Source: Butyriboletus loyo
Lineage: Eukaryota > Basidiomycota > Agaricomycetes > Boletales > Boletaceae
Reading direction: 5' to 3'
DNA length: 64,000 nt
Assembly: GCA_038093515.1 (NCBI GenBank)
Contig: JBBPSI010000005.1
Location: 62,001 to 126,000 of the forward strand
Within the stretch, counting starts at the first letter, position 1. Every line of letters begins with the position of its first letter. Below the pieces are notes generated by a model. It had not been told where the DNA came from and did no database searches. It saw nothing but the letters and a program-made list of their open reading frames with translations. This document shows positions 48,503-62,257 of the stretch, piece after piece. Position numbers and translations under genes: made by a program.

Positions 48503-50389
48503 ATGGCACCTGTGGGCTATATTCACGAAGACCAGTACTGTGCTGTGTATAACGGTGAGCCTCTTCCACTCCGAGTTTCTGTGAGCGTGCTCTCATGGGG
48601 CTCATCATGTGGCGCACAGGCAATCAGAACTTGTCCCCGTCCGGCCTCTATAAAAAACGAGCTGCTTGCCGATATTATCAGGCGGGCAATTGTAGGCGTG
48701 GCTCTAACTGTCCCTTCGCACACTCTTCCGTCGCAGCTCAAGTGGAAAGTCAGTCTCCCAATCTACTACATGGTTTGTTCTGTTAGAGCTGATCCAAGTT
48801 AGCGCCCGCTTTACCTCATCCTGCGTACCAAGCAAAACACATGTTCGGTGAGTCATGCGCGTGGTGTGCGCGAAATGCGGCACTCTGATCACCTTTGACC
48901 GATAGCTTATCATCCTCTTGGCCAAACCCCTGTCTATCGCCCGTTGGGCCCTCAAACGCATCCAGTTTTCCTATGGCAACCATACCTTCCACCTTCGCCT
49001 CCCTTTGATCCGCGGTACGGACTTGCCTGTCAGGCGGAGACGATCCCCGATTACCCGGACGACAAAAGTGACCCGTGTTCTACTGAATCATCGTCCACGA
49101 CAACGAGCATGGACCTCCAGCTTCGCATGGGAGCGCTCGACGCAGCATGGTCGGAAAGGCTACACTCGGGGGCCGTCCGAGACATCGCGAGTCCGTTTGG
49201 CGATTTCGGGATCAATCCGTCACCGGGATATGCAAGCTATAGTTATCCGGTTTTTCCCGCCATCAAGGCCGAGTATCTGGCCGGACGGGGACGCGCGACG
49301 TCGGGGAAATGTCCTGATCAGGGGCCGATGATAACGCTCCCGTCTCCATTTTCACCGGCATGGCAAGATGACATCAAGAAACCAGTCGCGTATAAAAGTA
49401 TGTCTTTTACTTTTCTGGTCGGGATCGTTATCCTTTGACGCCTCTTATGCGTTTTGTAGCAAAGCCTTGTAAATTCTACAAGGCAAATGGTAAATGTTCG
49501 AGCGGGGAAAAGTGCACATTGTGAGCACCGATTTTTCCCTCCTTTATCCATGTTTCTAGTCCAACGGGCATGGACATTAGCATCCACGACTTGGGGTGCA
49601 AACGAAATGACAAGTCACCTACGGAGCTGGCTCCTCGAGCCGATGCAAATTTACCTTCCAAGCCATGCAACAAATACGACGACTATCGAGCGAAAGGTTT
49701 TTATCCAATAACGTGGCGTGTGATTGGGGGTGGGGTGATGATGGGAGGGCAGAGTGAGTTCCACACGGATCCGGTCCCGAACAAATTCTGAATGGTCGCG
49801 CAGGACAAATATGTCCAGCATTTACTACTGGTCACTGCAAGTATGGGAACGACTGTAGGCTCGCGCACGAGACGGAGCTCCAAACGGATCGTAAGTGCTG
49901 TGACGTTTTTTTATATGCACGCGACCTGACGAGACTCGGCCTTTCGGAAGTCGGTTTCATCGAGCCCAAGAGTGAGACCGTTCGAAAGGCGGAAGGATCG
50001 GGATCGGGATCACCACAACAACCTGCAAAGGGCACGACTCCGAAGCGTTTACAGAAACCCAAGTCTATCAAAGTCCCATTCTCAGAGACACAACAACGGG
50101 ACAAATTTCCCTCGACCATGCCGCGTCCACAGAGACCCGACGTGCCTGCTGCTCTCGAGGGAATAAAAGGGATAGATTCGGCGAGAAAGAAAGGCGATGA
50201 AGTAGTGGTACCTTATACTCGAGGCGCACCAACATCGCCAGTGCGGCATAGACGAACCCGGTCGATGTCTATGGTCCTCACCTCACCGCCACCACTGGAT
50301 ACGACACACTGTAACGTGCGTTTTTTCTGCGCCCGCTTTGATTGGACGCGAAACTGACCAAGGTCGCACAGTATGCAGCAGAACTTTAG
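48503..50389 (+). CDS. Protein with three CCCH-type zinc fingers
   Basis: Exons 48503-48554, 48620-48772, 48803-48847, 48906-49397, 49460-49520, 49560-49753 and 49804-50315, plus a short last exon ending at 50389, give about 510 residues. Finger 1 is CRYYQAGNCRRGSNCPFAH (C-x7-C-x5-C-x3-H) and finger 3 is CPAFTTGHCKYGNDCRLAH, both intact. Finger 2, CKFYKANGKCSSGEKCTFP, lacks the final His after splicing. Between fingers 1 and 2 is a Pro/Tyr-rich linker; the C-terminus is basic with Ser-Pro sites. Such fingers bind RNA, typically AU-rich elements, so a role in mRNA decay, export or translation is likely. The acceptor of the last intron (two choices nine bases apart) is open. Confidence 0.85.
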
Positions 50390-51053
50390 GGTTTTATTCC
50401 TTTCACGTTTTTATACCGCCATGGAACCTTGGTAAATTGTTTTATCACCTTATCCTGAACGAAACCAGGTATGATACTAGATGACGATGTATCATGTGTA
50501 GTATTTCGATCTTCTTCATGCTATCCGAGTTGTTTCTTCTCCGTGAATGTGGTCAAAAGACGTTCTACGCGAGATCTGATCACATTAATGAGTCGCCGCT
50601 TGCTTTGTGCCCCCACAGCGACCGATCCGCGCATTCTGGGTATAAAAACATGATGTTGGCCTCTCAAAGACGGACCTGGGTACGAAAACGGTCTGCGATG
50701 CTGGGACGAGGCGGGGCTCAGCATTGATCGATTTAATCACCAATCAATGGATGATGTGAACATGTTCAATGAAGTTCGCGTGTTATTACGCCTGAGAACG
50801 AGCACACGCATATGGTGAAGGGGCACGAAAACATACAGTACACATCGGATGTGAAAAGGTCTTCGAGGACCTTCTCTCTACATAGATGCGAGGATGATAT
50901 ATTTTTGCAACATGCAACTACGTGCATCTGCAGCAAGTCCATGTAGCCAGCTACGGGTCGAGCTTGCTCGTGGTATCTAACAATCGTGCCAGTACTTCAC
51001 CATGCACATATACTCGCACGAGGCTAGCCCCGTGCGAATGCGTCTCCGCTAAT
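50390..51053. other. Intergenic region between convergent genes
   Basis: About 660 bases after the CCCH gene and before the end of the aspartic protease gene on the other strand. No gene, RNA or repeat recognised. Confidence 0.4.
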
Positions 51054-52925
51054 TCATCCCTTGAAATCAAGCTCGGATGTGCGCAAGGGCTTCATCACCA
51101 GGGTCGCAGTGCTCCCAGAATCTGGTAACCGTCCATACGACCCGGCGTTCGGTCCACCGGACGCAACACCTGTCCGCTGCGTTGCCGCCTGTTTCTTGGC
51201 CAGACGCTGTTTGCGCCTGCAACAACAGCGCCAGACAAAGTAAACAACAAGGAGGAGAACGACAACAAGACATCCGGCAAGGATGTACGGCCAGCGACTG
51301 AGCACCTCTTCTTCGTACTGTGCCTTCTTCTCTGCCTCGCTTTCGGGCGAGTGCTGCTCCTGCGACGCTGGTAAGAGGGCATACTGAGGCGAGTCCGTGA
51401 GGTTTTGGCCGTTTAATCGGACTTGTATGAAATCGTTGACCGCAGCGGTCTCGTTGGTGAGGGAAAGGAATTGGATGTAAGGGTTACTTGAGCTCGAGCC
51501 GCCCTTGACTAGATTTCCAAAATTAATCAGTGTGTAGATGTTCCGCACTAGAAGACGATAGTCAGCCAAAAATAGGACATAAGACAGACAAAATAATCAT
51601 ACGAAATGTCATGCCAAGAATCATGTCATATTCTCCGAGCAAACTAAAGGCCGAGCTGATAGGCTGGAACTGACGACAAGTTAGGTGTGAACAAGATCTT
51701 TGCGAAATGACTTACAGTCCCAAGACAAGCAGGGTTTCCATTCGAAAATGCCACACCGAAATCACTAGAAGATACGTCCAGTGGATGTACCGGATATGAG
51801 ACGCCACCGAAGTTGAGCGTTACGTTGATCAACTGCCCACAAGGCACAAGCCATGCCTGATTTGATGTCGACCATTCTGCACCCTGCACACGTCCATAGA
51901 TGGCATCAGACACCGAGCGGGGAACCTGGGGTAGCGTGAATCCGGAGTCCAAGACAGCAACCAATTGACCGCTCGGTGCTTTGGGGACGATCGATGAGTA
52001 CTGAATTGGTTGTCCGTCGGGGCCGATGATGCCAACATCCTTGTCTGTCAACACCTGCCAGTGCTGGTCCTTGTCTGTAAGTTTGTACACTTTCTCAACG
52101 GGAAGCTGTGGCTGATTCGCTATGTTTTCAAAACCCGGGACGATGGATGATATGGTGAATTGGCCGGTTATGTTGCTGCCTGGGTCGCCATGACGGCTGA
52201 TCATCAAAGTAATGTAGTTGTTAGATGAAGAATTCTGCTGAAATATTCGGTTGATGGCACTGTTTCCCGAGTCTCCGCTGAGCTTTTCATAGATTGAAGA
52301 ACCAGAGTTTGGACCGAGGCCAATAAGACCATCATAGCCTTCGGCATCGATATTAGTCGAGAAAGCTGATGTATTTGCGACGAGGACTATGTTGAGGGAA
52401 TAAGCCAGAATAGAGTGACGAAAAAGAATGTAGACTGACGGAATGCCTGGTCTTGGACAGTGTAGCCGGCAAGTTGGAATGGGGCAGTATAGACGTTGCC
52501 TTTGCGGGGGGAGTGAGGTTGAGTCCGAAAGGTGGAAAACACGACATACCAGCGGCAGTGCCGACAGCGTAGGATAGTGTTAGGGACTTGCCAGCATCCT
52601 GAGCACCAGGTACAGGGCCGGTCACCCATAAATCAGAGCTATTGACGCGTGAAGGTTGGGTAAGACGAGGGAGGAAAGGAGCATACCTTCCAGTGTCCAA
52701 CATGACAGATATCTGTCGACCACCGAGGGTGATGTTGGAGTAGTAAAAAACATTCTGCGTGTTCCCGACGGGCACGACGCCGCTGGTGGAAGACTGGCGG
52801 GGGAGATATTGATGAATTGGGTTCGGGGATGAAGAGGTGCGGACGGAGAATGGTATAGAAACGGCGCAGGCGGAGAGGGGAGAAAAGCAAAGAAGAAAAG
52901 AGTGGACGAGTGGTAAAGAACGCAT
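51054..52925 (-). CDS. Membrane-anchored aspartic protease 1 (pepsin family A1)
   Basis: A secretory A1 protease with a C-terminal membrane anchor. MRSLPLVHSFLLCFSPLSAC is the signal peptide, followed by a short propeptide. The first active site is ISVMLDTG joined across an intron to SSDLWV; the second is AVLDSGFTLPQV, where the residue after Gly is Phe rather than the usual Ser/Thr. GYDGLIGLGPNSGSS precedes the second lobe. The C-terminus has a charged stalk, one helix (YILAGCLVVVLLLVVYFVW) and a Cys/Arg-rich cytosolic tail. Several N-glycosylation sites are present. It is a type I membrane or cell-wall-facing protein like yapsins, but without a GPI signal. Divergent from, and paralogous to, the next gene. 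Confidence 0.9.
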
Positions 52926-53219
52926 CTAAGGAGCGGAGGGAACGAATGGCTCGCCAAGGGACAACCGACACTTGGCGAGCTCACCCACGCTCCTAGTAAG
53001 TACTACCAACGTTAACGTTACTGTGCGCCTTTGCTACTCACCGTCTACCATCTCGCACGATGATAATGATAATTTCGCTTGCGACTGGCTTCATAGCACT
53101 GCAATATAATCCTTGGACCGACATTTGCAAGCGGGCACGTTGCTACCGTAAACTCGCAAACCGCGAGTTGGTTGACCCTGGCGTCCAGGTTTTTCCCGTT
53201 CCTCCTCTCCGTGTTGCTT
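52926..53219. promoter_or_regulatory. Shared divergent promoter of two aspartic protease genes
   Basis: The paralogues start 294 bases apart in opposite directions, so they probably share control elements. An in-frame non-ATG extension of the + strand gene reaches back to 53172 but the ATG at 53220 gives a better signal peptide. Confidence 0.5.
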
Positions 53220-55120
53220 ATGAGGCCCTCTCTGTTCCTTCCCTTTGCTTCTCTTGCGTTGGCAACGAGTGGCCGCGCAATCCGCATGCAGCTCTCAGGT
53301 CGACTCGCGTCCTCCGATCTCGAGCGGAGGGTTTCTATGACAGGCACTTTGTCACAGTTAGCTGACTCTCAGAATCTGGTCTACTTGACCAATGTCACTC
53401 TCAACGGGGCACCGCTCTCCGTCATGATCGACACCGGAAGGTACGCGTCATTCCATCACGGGCGATTCCCACAACTGACCTCAACCAGCTCCGATCTCTG
53501 GGTATCCCCTCCTGTACCCAATGCTGTCCCAGAAAACTATCATGCCAGTGTATCTTATGCATCCGGCTCAGCTTCAGGTGACTGCACTGCTTCGCGTGCT
53601 GCTCAGCGGCATTTGACTGTGGACGTTCAATAAATACCAGGCAATGTCATGTCTGCTACCTTGGATTTTGCGGGATATTCTATCCAGTCACAGTTCTTTA
53701 GTGAGTCTAAATCATACTCGTTTTATTAATCATGGCAGCCCACCGTCTTGCAGTTAAGGCGCCACAGGGAAACGCAGCCGTCGGTGCCGATGGTTTGATT
53801 GGGCTCGGTCCCAGCTCTGGATCAAGTGTCCGAGCTGTTGCAGGCTCGGCCGCGGCCAACCCACCTCTAGACCGGATATTTGCCTCTAACGCTTCAGTCT
53901 CCCCCCTGATTTCCATTCTTCTCCAGCGTTCAGATGATCCGGAGGAGCCCTATCCAGGAGATCTCGCCGTCGGAGAGGTTTTGACGGACTACCAAGACAT
54001 TCTCAATCAACCTCAGCACCCTGTCACCATTGTTCCTCTCACAGGCGGCCAGCATTGGCAGACTTTACTTGATGTTAATGGCATCATCGGGCCGAATGGC
54101 AAGCCAATTCAGATCAAGACTCAAGTTACAGGCGCACAAACCCACCATCCAACAGTCATTTTTGACACGGGTTTTACACTTCCTCAGGTTTCTCCGTGAG
54201 TACCTACAGTGGTATACTTGAACGAGCTCTGGAGTGTACCCGCAGTTATGTTGCTCAGGCATTATATGGCGAAATACCTGGCGCTGTCCTTGCGAACCTT
54301 TCCAGTCTCGGCGAAATATGGGTGCTCCCCTGCGATCAAGAGGTTAATGCTACTTTCCTTTTCGGGGGTGTCGAGTTTCCCATTCATCCTCTCGACTTGA
54401 ACTTCGGTGGATTTGACTTCCAGACAAACGGAAAACCCTACTGCGTCGGCGGGGTGAGTCCGATCCTTTTACGCATGTCAACTCTTTGCTGATTCCCCAT
54501 CAGTTCCAACCATTCTCGTTCGACATTGTAGAGCAAAATGAAATCCTCTTTGATATGATTTTGGGAATGGCATTTTGTGAGTGCTGGTTCTTTTTCTCGC
54601 AAGTCCTGGATCTGATAAACTGGTGGTATGTCCAGTACGCAACTCTTACATACTGATTAACTTTGGTAACTTAGTGAACGCGACCACCCCATTAACGGAC
54701 ACGGCCTACATCCAGCTCCTTCCAATCACAAATGCAACTCAAGCGTCAAAAGACTTTGCAAGCGTCCGCAATGGTGCCGGAGGGGCTACAGTAGACGAGA
54801 TTGCGAAACTGTTCAGTTCAAGTAGCTCCCCGAGCTCCAATTCCAGTTCCTCGGTGGCACCATGGCTAATCGGTTTGGTTGCTGGTATTGGTCTTGTTCT
54901 CATTCTGCTCATTGCCGCCGTAGCTTACTGCTGCCGTCGCCGCATCAAGAATGCTTCGGCGCCTGACACTGTCCCCGTAGCGAACCCACTGAGCTATCGA
55001 CCGATCTATGCACCCTCACCGCAGGCCGCGTATGATATGCATATGGCACCTGCCGCTCCCCCAGGCTATACCCCCAAGAACGTGCCCGAATACAGGACGG
55101 CGTGGGATGCGCGCTACTAA
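53220..55120 (+). CDS. Membrane-anchored aspartic protease 2 (pepsin family A1)
   Basis: A paralogue of the divergent neighbour with the same layout. The ATG at 53220 gives the signal MRPSLFLPFASLALATSGRA. First active site: LSVMIDTG and, after an intron, SSDLWVSPPV. The region around 53,700 is spliced into GADGLIGLGPSSGSS; the second active site is VIFDTGFTLPQVS, again with Phe after Gly. ILFDMILGMAFLRNSYILIN lies near the end of the second lobe. A Ser-rich stalk leads to a helix (LIGLVAGIGLVLILLIAAVA), then CCRRR and a Pro/Tyr-rich cytosolic tail. The tail differs completely from that of paralogue 1, so sorting may differ. Six or more introns, not all placed exactly. Confidence 0.9.
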
Positions 55121-55375
55121 AGACTGCTGAGAGACCATTTTCTACATGTTTTATGTGGATCGCACTGCTCAAGTCGCTTTGCTTAATCTTTTCTTCGCTC
55201 TGCTGCTATCGCGCTGGCTGGACGCACTATACTCCTCGATATCGTTACCGTAATGATGTACGCTGATCCGCATCCAAATAACTGTCATTTAAGCTGGTAA
55301 TACTCAGTCTCCCTAATAATCGAGTTTCCTTGTTGTGCTGTATATACCCAATTGTCGTAAGTGAAATCCTCGCGA

Positions 55376-56891
55376 TCAGTCCACGTCCTTTGTTCCTGCG
55401 CCCAATGCTTTCTGGAACTGGGGCGTTTCTTGGCCTTGTCTAATCCTGACGACAGCCACCGACAACGAAACTTGTGGTGCCTCGTTCGCCCTTTTTTCCT
55501 TCAAGTACACCTCCCCATTTGCGAGCGCGAAGCGCGCCTTGACATCAGCGACGTCCTTGCCGACCCATACGTACACCACAGGATCGTGCACGCTCCCATA
55601 GTCGTCGAGAATGTAGACGTCATTTGAATCCAACGCGCCAAGCGTGTAGGGAGGTGATTTAACCGGCGAAAATTCCAAGTGGGGAACAGTCTGGTTGAGG
55701 CGGTACAACTGCGTGGGGGGACCCAGGTTGTGATCATACACGCGCGAGTGGAGGGGGGACACGTTCTTGACCCCGACCAGCCTCATAAATTCGGTGTCTC
55801 CTGGCGTGTCTTCGTCTATAGACAGGAGAGTGTGGATGAGCGTTTCTGAACGCTCCCCCTAAAAGAAAGGGTGGGGAGCTGACCAAAGTGGGCGAAATTC
55901 TTGGAAAAGCCAGTCCTTGAGTACCCGATATGCATCACCATCTCCCCGACCCAGAAACGTTCCCAGGCGAGACTAGCCTTGGTACAAAACAGTGCAATCT
56001 TATCGCTGGAATCGTAGACGTAGATACCCCCCTGTTCGATCTCGAGATCATCAAAGGAGAGCTCGTACGAGATGGTTTGCTTTCCCTTGTCGTTGAAGCG
56101 GCGGAACTCTTTGTAAATTTTGTCCGTCGTCGTCCACATCCTGTAGATCTTCCTGACTCCTGGGGAAAGGCGGGTAGAAGGGTGATGCCATTGCGTGGAT
56201 TTGCCTCCTCTGAAAATCATGAAAGTCGGGAAGAGCCTGAGGAAGCGGTCAGACTCGTGACCCTGAGCTTCGCGGTATTGAACCGCCTGCTTTCCGAGAT
56301 CTATCGTACCAGCATCGACTTGCATTACGCCCTTGATCAACTTGATGAAAGCTGTTTAAAAACTCACGTTCGTCAAGCTCAACGCTCTTGTATGCAGCGG
56401 TCGTAGTGTCGCCCTGCGTAGCTTTTTGACCTATCCAATAGTAGACATCATAGGAGAACGGCGTTTTTTCACTGGAATCTGCCTTCTTGTATGTCTGATA
56501 TGTGGCCGTCAATTCGTCAGTAAACGGGAGAGGAAGCGCAGATGTGGAACGTTTTCACATGCAATATGATATACGCATCTTCATCGTATAAATACCCGTA
56601 CCGATCTTGCGGTCTGACCACATGCGGACCTCGATCTGGCCAGTCTACCAGCGTAGACTGTTCGACGCGCCACATCTTCACGCCCCCTGCTTTGCCGACG
56701 CCTTTCCATGCAGGGTCTGTACCATCTCCATCAGCCTGATGGCTTGCTTCGAACTGGGCGGTGGGTTGATTGTTAGATCGCAATGGTCGCCGATGATCGG
56801 CGTCACTGATCTCTACCTCTGGGAGACCTAGAACGGCAATATTGTATTCCTTGATCTCAACCCTGGTCTGTCTCGTGAGGAGGACCGACAT
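55376..56891 (-). CDS. Gelsolin/severin-type actin-binding protein
   Basis: Gelsolin repeats cap and sever actin filaments under Ca2+ control. The ATG at 56891 gives MSVLLTRQTRVEIKEYNIAV. Repeat 1 includes VKMWRVEQSTLVDWP, GYLYDEDAYIILH spliced to TYKK, DVYYWIGQKATQGDTTTAAY, KSVELDEHLG and the hallmark QYREAQGHESDRFLRLFPTF. A second repeat has GGIYVYDSSDKIALF, and a third has LGALDSNDVYILDDYG, VVYVWVGKDVADVKARFALA and a C-terminal RIRQGQETPQFQKAL. The three-repeat size (about 380-400 residues) fits severin/fragmin rather than six-repeat gelsolin. The intron from 56,372 to about 56,307 is required to recover the first repeat. The joins near 56,130-56,200 are uncertain. Confidence 0.88.
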
Positions 56892-57187
56892 TATGTTTGA
56901 TAAGATGGTCGATGGGAGCAGTGACTCGGAGCCCTATCGAGATGGGAGCGCCGAGACACGTGTTCGCAGCATGGGCGCTAACCCACTGGCCGTGTCCGAC
57001 AACCCGATATACAACGATGCTCTGACGGGTGGGATCAACGAGACGGAGGGCAGTGAAGTAGGAGTGGTACACATGGAGCAAAACGAGTTGGACATCAGGC
57101 CTTAGGGTCCAAGCCATTGACTGAACACGAGCTACGACGCAGTCTACAGCACCGGGAAGCCTGCATGAACATCACCTACTCAATGGA

Positions 57188-59550
57188 TTACGACGAAGTC
57201 GGGGAGTCCATTATATTAACCACGAGGTGATCGTCTTCAGTACCAGAGTCCTCGTTATCTCCCCAATGCCGCAGCGTGAACACGTTACCTCCACCCTCTT
57301 CCCTCAGAATGCTGTATACATTTCGTTGTGAGGATTTCACGTGATGATCGATCATGACTACTTACTGATCAAACAAGGATATCGCTTCTTCATCACTTGC
57401 TTCGTCGATTTCCTCATGTAATATTGGATGTGGGCCCAACAATAGTGTTCTCAGGAAGCGAGCGGAGTCATGAGGGTCTTGGTCTCCTAACCTTCTTGTT
57501 TCAGGTGATGTTCTTGAAAGTTGAGGGGCGACCGGCGAAGTGCGTGTCGGGCTGTGTAAAAACACATGGCGTTCGATGCCGGATGTGACAATGTGGAGAA
57601 GCGACGGATGCATTGCAACGGCATTCACAATGGACCTATGCCCTAACAACACAAAAAATGAGATCAGGCGTACATGTTGAGCTCCTTCCGATCACTCAAA
57701 CAAACCATTTAATCGGCAGAATGGAGTATCTATTTGAAGCGGGATGTACCGTGTTGCCCATTGGCTTTCGGAGTAAGCTGAGGTCCGCCACAAATGAAGC
57801 AATATTACATTTAAGCTGTTGATGAACTCACCGCAGACACCAGTCCATTCATGTGACATCCATTCATCCGCATTAATCTCCTGCCTAAGCTCCGAAAGTG
57901 TGTTGAGTTCTGGTATTTTCCAGACGTAGCCCCTGAAGTCATCAGACCCTGCTCCATAAAAAATATCTTCGTTCATTCCAGGCCCACCGAATGCTCCTGA
58001 CTAGTTACGTTAGAGCATTAGGGGAAACCCACCCATGAGCATCTCACCTTCATGGTGCATGAATTAGAGTAGGTTCTTTCTCCGAAATTAACAGGTGACC
58101 CGTCAGGAGTGTTCTTGCCGGTCAGCACAGCAAGAGGGTGAGGATCCGAAACAGCGTAAATGGTTGGAAACCAATGCTATCCCAGAGCTTGGAATAGAAT
58201 CATTCGACTTTCGAGACGAAGACTCACAAGCATCGTCACGGCCAACTTACTTCCTAAAGGCAAGCCAATGTCAAGTTCACGGATGCATTAACAAATGGCG
58301 CGATAAGTAGGTGCTGACCATCACGATCAAAAGCAATACTACTACTTTCGGGGTTGCTCAGGTAGCTTGAAGACCGTTTTGACAGTTTTGTATTGTACTT
58401 TGAAGATTATTCAGCCGAAGAATGGCGGTAATAGGCGGTCTCGGGACGCTCACGATTTGCACAATCCCTTCGTTGGACCTGCTTGATAACGGGCCAAACG
58501 CCATCCGGGTGTCGCGAAGACATACTTGTCCGTGAGAGTCGCTGGTGGCAAATAAGTGCTCCGTGGTAGGATGTGTTTGAACGCCTGTAAATTCTGCCGG
58601 ATGTTGAACGATTCCCTGCGCAGACGACAGCCTCCTATCAACACGTGCATCGTGGAGGATGATCTTCCCATCTTCACTAGCATCATGGGAACGATCAAAG
58701 GATCAGGAAAATGCAAATTCGCGAACTTAGAAGTCATGGGTACCTTGCGCTGAGGAATACTTCATCTTGGTAAGGATGTGCGCTCACGCTCCGCACGCTA
58801 TCCTATATGCGTCATGGTTGGTATGATATGGCTGATAGAAGCCTGCTTTGGTAGGACCCCACTTACATCATGCTGCCGATAAACGTCCCGTGCAGGACGT
58901 GTTTCTTGACCGGAACCAACCGCTAGTCTTGATATGTCAAACCTTAGTATGAAATTGTCTGCGCCGCCGCTAAGAATATCGGAAACTAAGTCCTAGGAGC
59001 AGAGACGAATCATTTGCGGACCTTATAAGATAATGGTTGGTTGCAGAAAAGTCGAGAGATAGCACATTGCCCTACAAAGTCGTTATCACCCTCGTCGAGC
59101 AGCTCAGGTATCTCCGAGGAGACAGATACTGACGGCGGGCCCTGCGTAGGTTTGGGACGGACATCGCACATCATCTTGATTAAAATCCCAAAGTTGGATG
59201 CGAAAATCTTGGCAGAAAGTGCATGTGTGCAGTCAGCTTGCAGCGGTATGCATCAACGGATTTACCGTCTCCAGCACTGGCCAACCATCTCCCGCCATTC
59301 CGGGAGAAGGAAAGACTGTTTACGCAAGACTTGTGTGCTGTCAATTTCCTGCCAGATCGCGACACTTTGGCTGCCGTCACGAAGCCAACGTAGATTGATG
59401 GGCATACCTGGAGAACGGAAAGCCGTCGGCGCACGTTCTTAGCAACATATCCTTTCTCATTCGTTCGATACCATTCGAGGTTAGATTGTCCATGTGGATT
59501 GAACGCGAGTGCATATGGGCCGTGTACTCGGAGGTGGTTGCTCGATTCAT
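57188..59550 (-). CDS. WD40 protein, DCAF5/6/8-like Cullin-4 adaptor candidate
   Basis: Beta-propeller proteins of this class present substrates to the DDB1-CUL4 ubiquitin ligase. The start ATG at 59550 is the best of several. Repeats read: HKSCVNSLSFSRNGGRWLAS, SASEDGKIILHDARVDRRLS, HLFATSDSHGQVCLRDTRMA, IFYGAGSDDFRGYVWKIPEL and, near the end, LLGHRSIVNAVAMHPSLLHI with VTSGIERHVFLHSPT, which is characteristic of the DCAF5 group. The DWD box ends as HDAR and RDTR instead of WDxR. The C-terminal tail is acidic (DNEDSGTEDDH) and stops at 57188. About ten introns separate the repeats; several exon limits between 57,980 and 59,180 are not fixed. Confidence 0.8.
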
Positions 59551-60039
59551 CCAGTGACGTGTCGCGCGGAGTTCAAGTATACCAGTACGTTTGTCGTTGA
59601 ATCTTGTCGCAAAGCTTCCTCGTGGTGGTGAGGAACCGTTTGCGGCGAAGCCCACGTCAAGGACAACCTGGCAAAGATACAATGGGCTTGCATTCGTACA
59701 AGCCTCAAAGCGAATGGAGAGTGATGGGTAGATACATGGAATATTAGGACTACATAAAATACGTCCTCAAGATGCCTGATCCCTATATACGTGACGCATC
59801 TGTGCGAAAGAAACACGCACGGATGTGGACGGTCTAAAAGTTAATTCTATGTCGAGGAGAGGAGAGGAGTTTGAGAGGTCCTTGCATAAGGAATAGACAA
59901 AAGGCTAGATCGTGGATAAGAGAACAGCAGGGAATGAACAATACGATATGATGTTTCGATAGAACGATGGGAGAAATATACTTAGGACATGAAGTGAAAT
60001 CAAGCGAAGGTCAGACTAATTGAGCATATGCATGAGTTG
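59551..60039. other. Intergenic region, no gene seen
   Basis: About 490 bases between the 3' end of the CreA gene and the start of the WD40 gene, both on the - strand. Only chance frames. Confidence 0.4.

Positions 60040-62257
<2,218 letters not shown>

Noticed and set aside
49893..49940. Apparent intron with donor GTAAGTG after the third CCCH finger
   Set aside because: Reading straight through keeps the long downstream frame open, while splicing to the nearby AG switches to a frame that stops at 50166.
53172..53219. Upstream extension of aspartic protease 2 from a TTG codon
   Set aside because: Non-ATG starts are not expected here, and the ATG at 53220 begins a good signal peptide.
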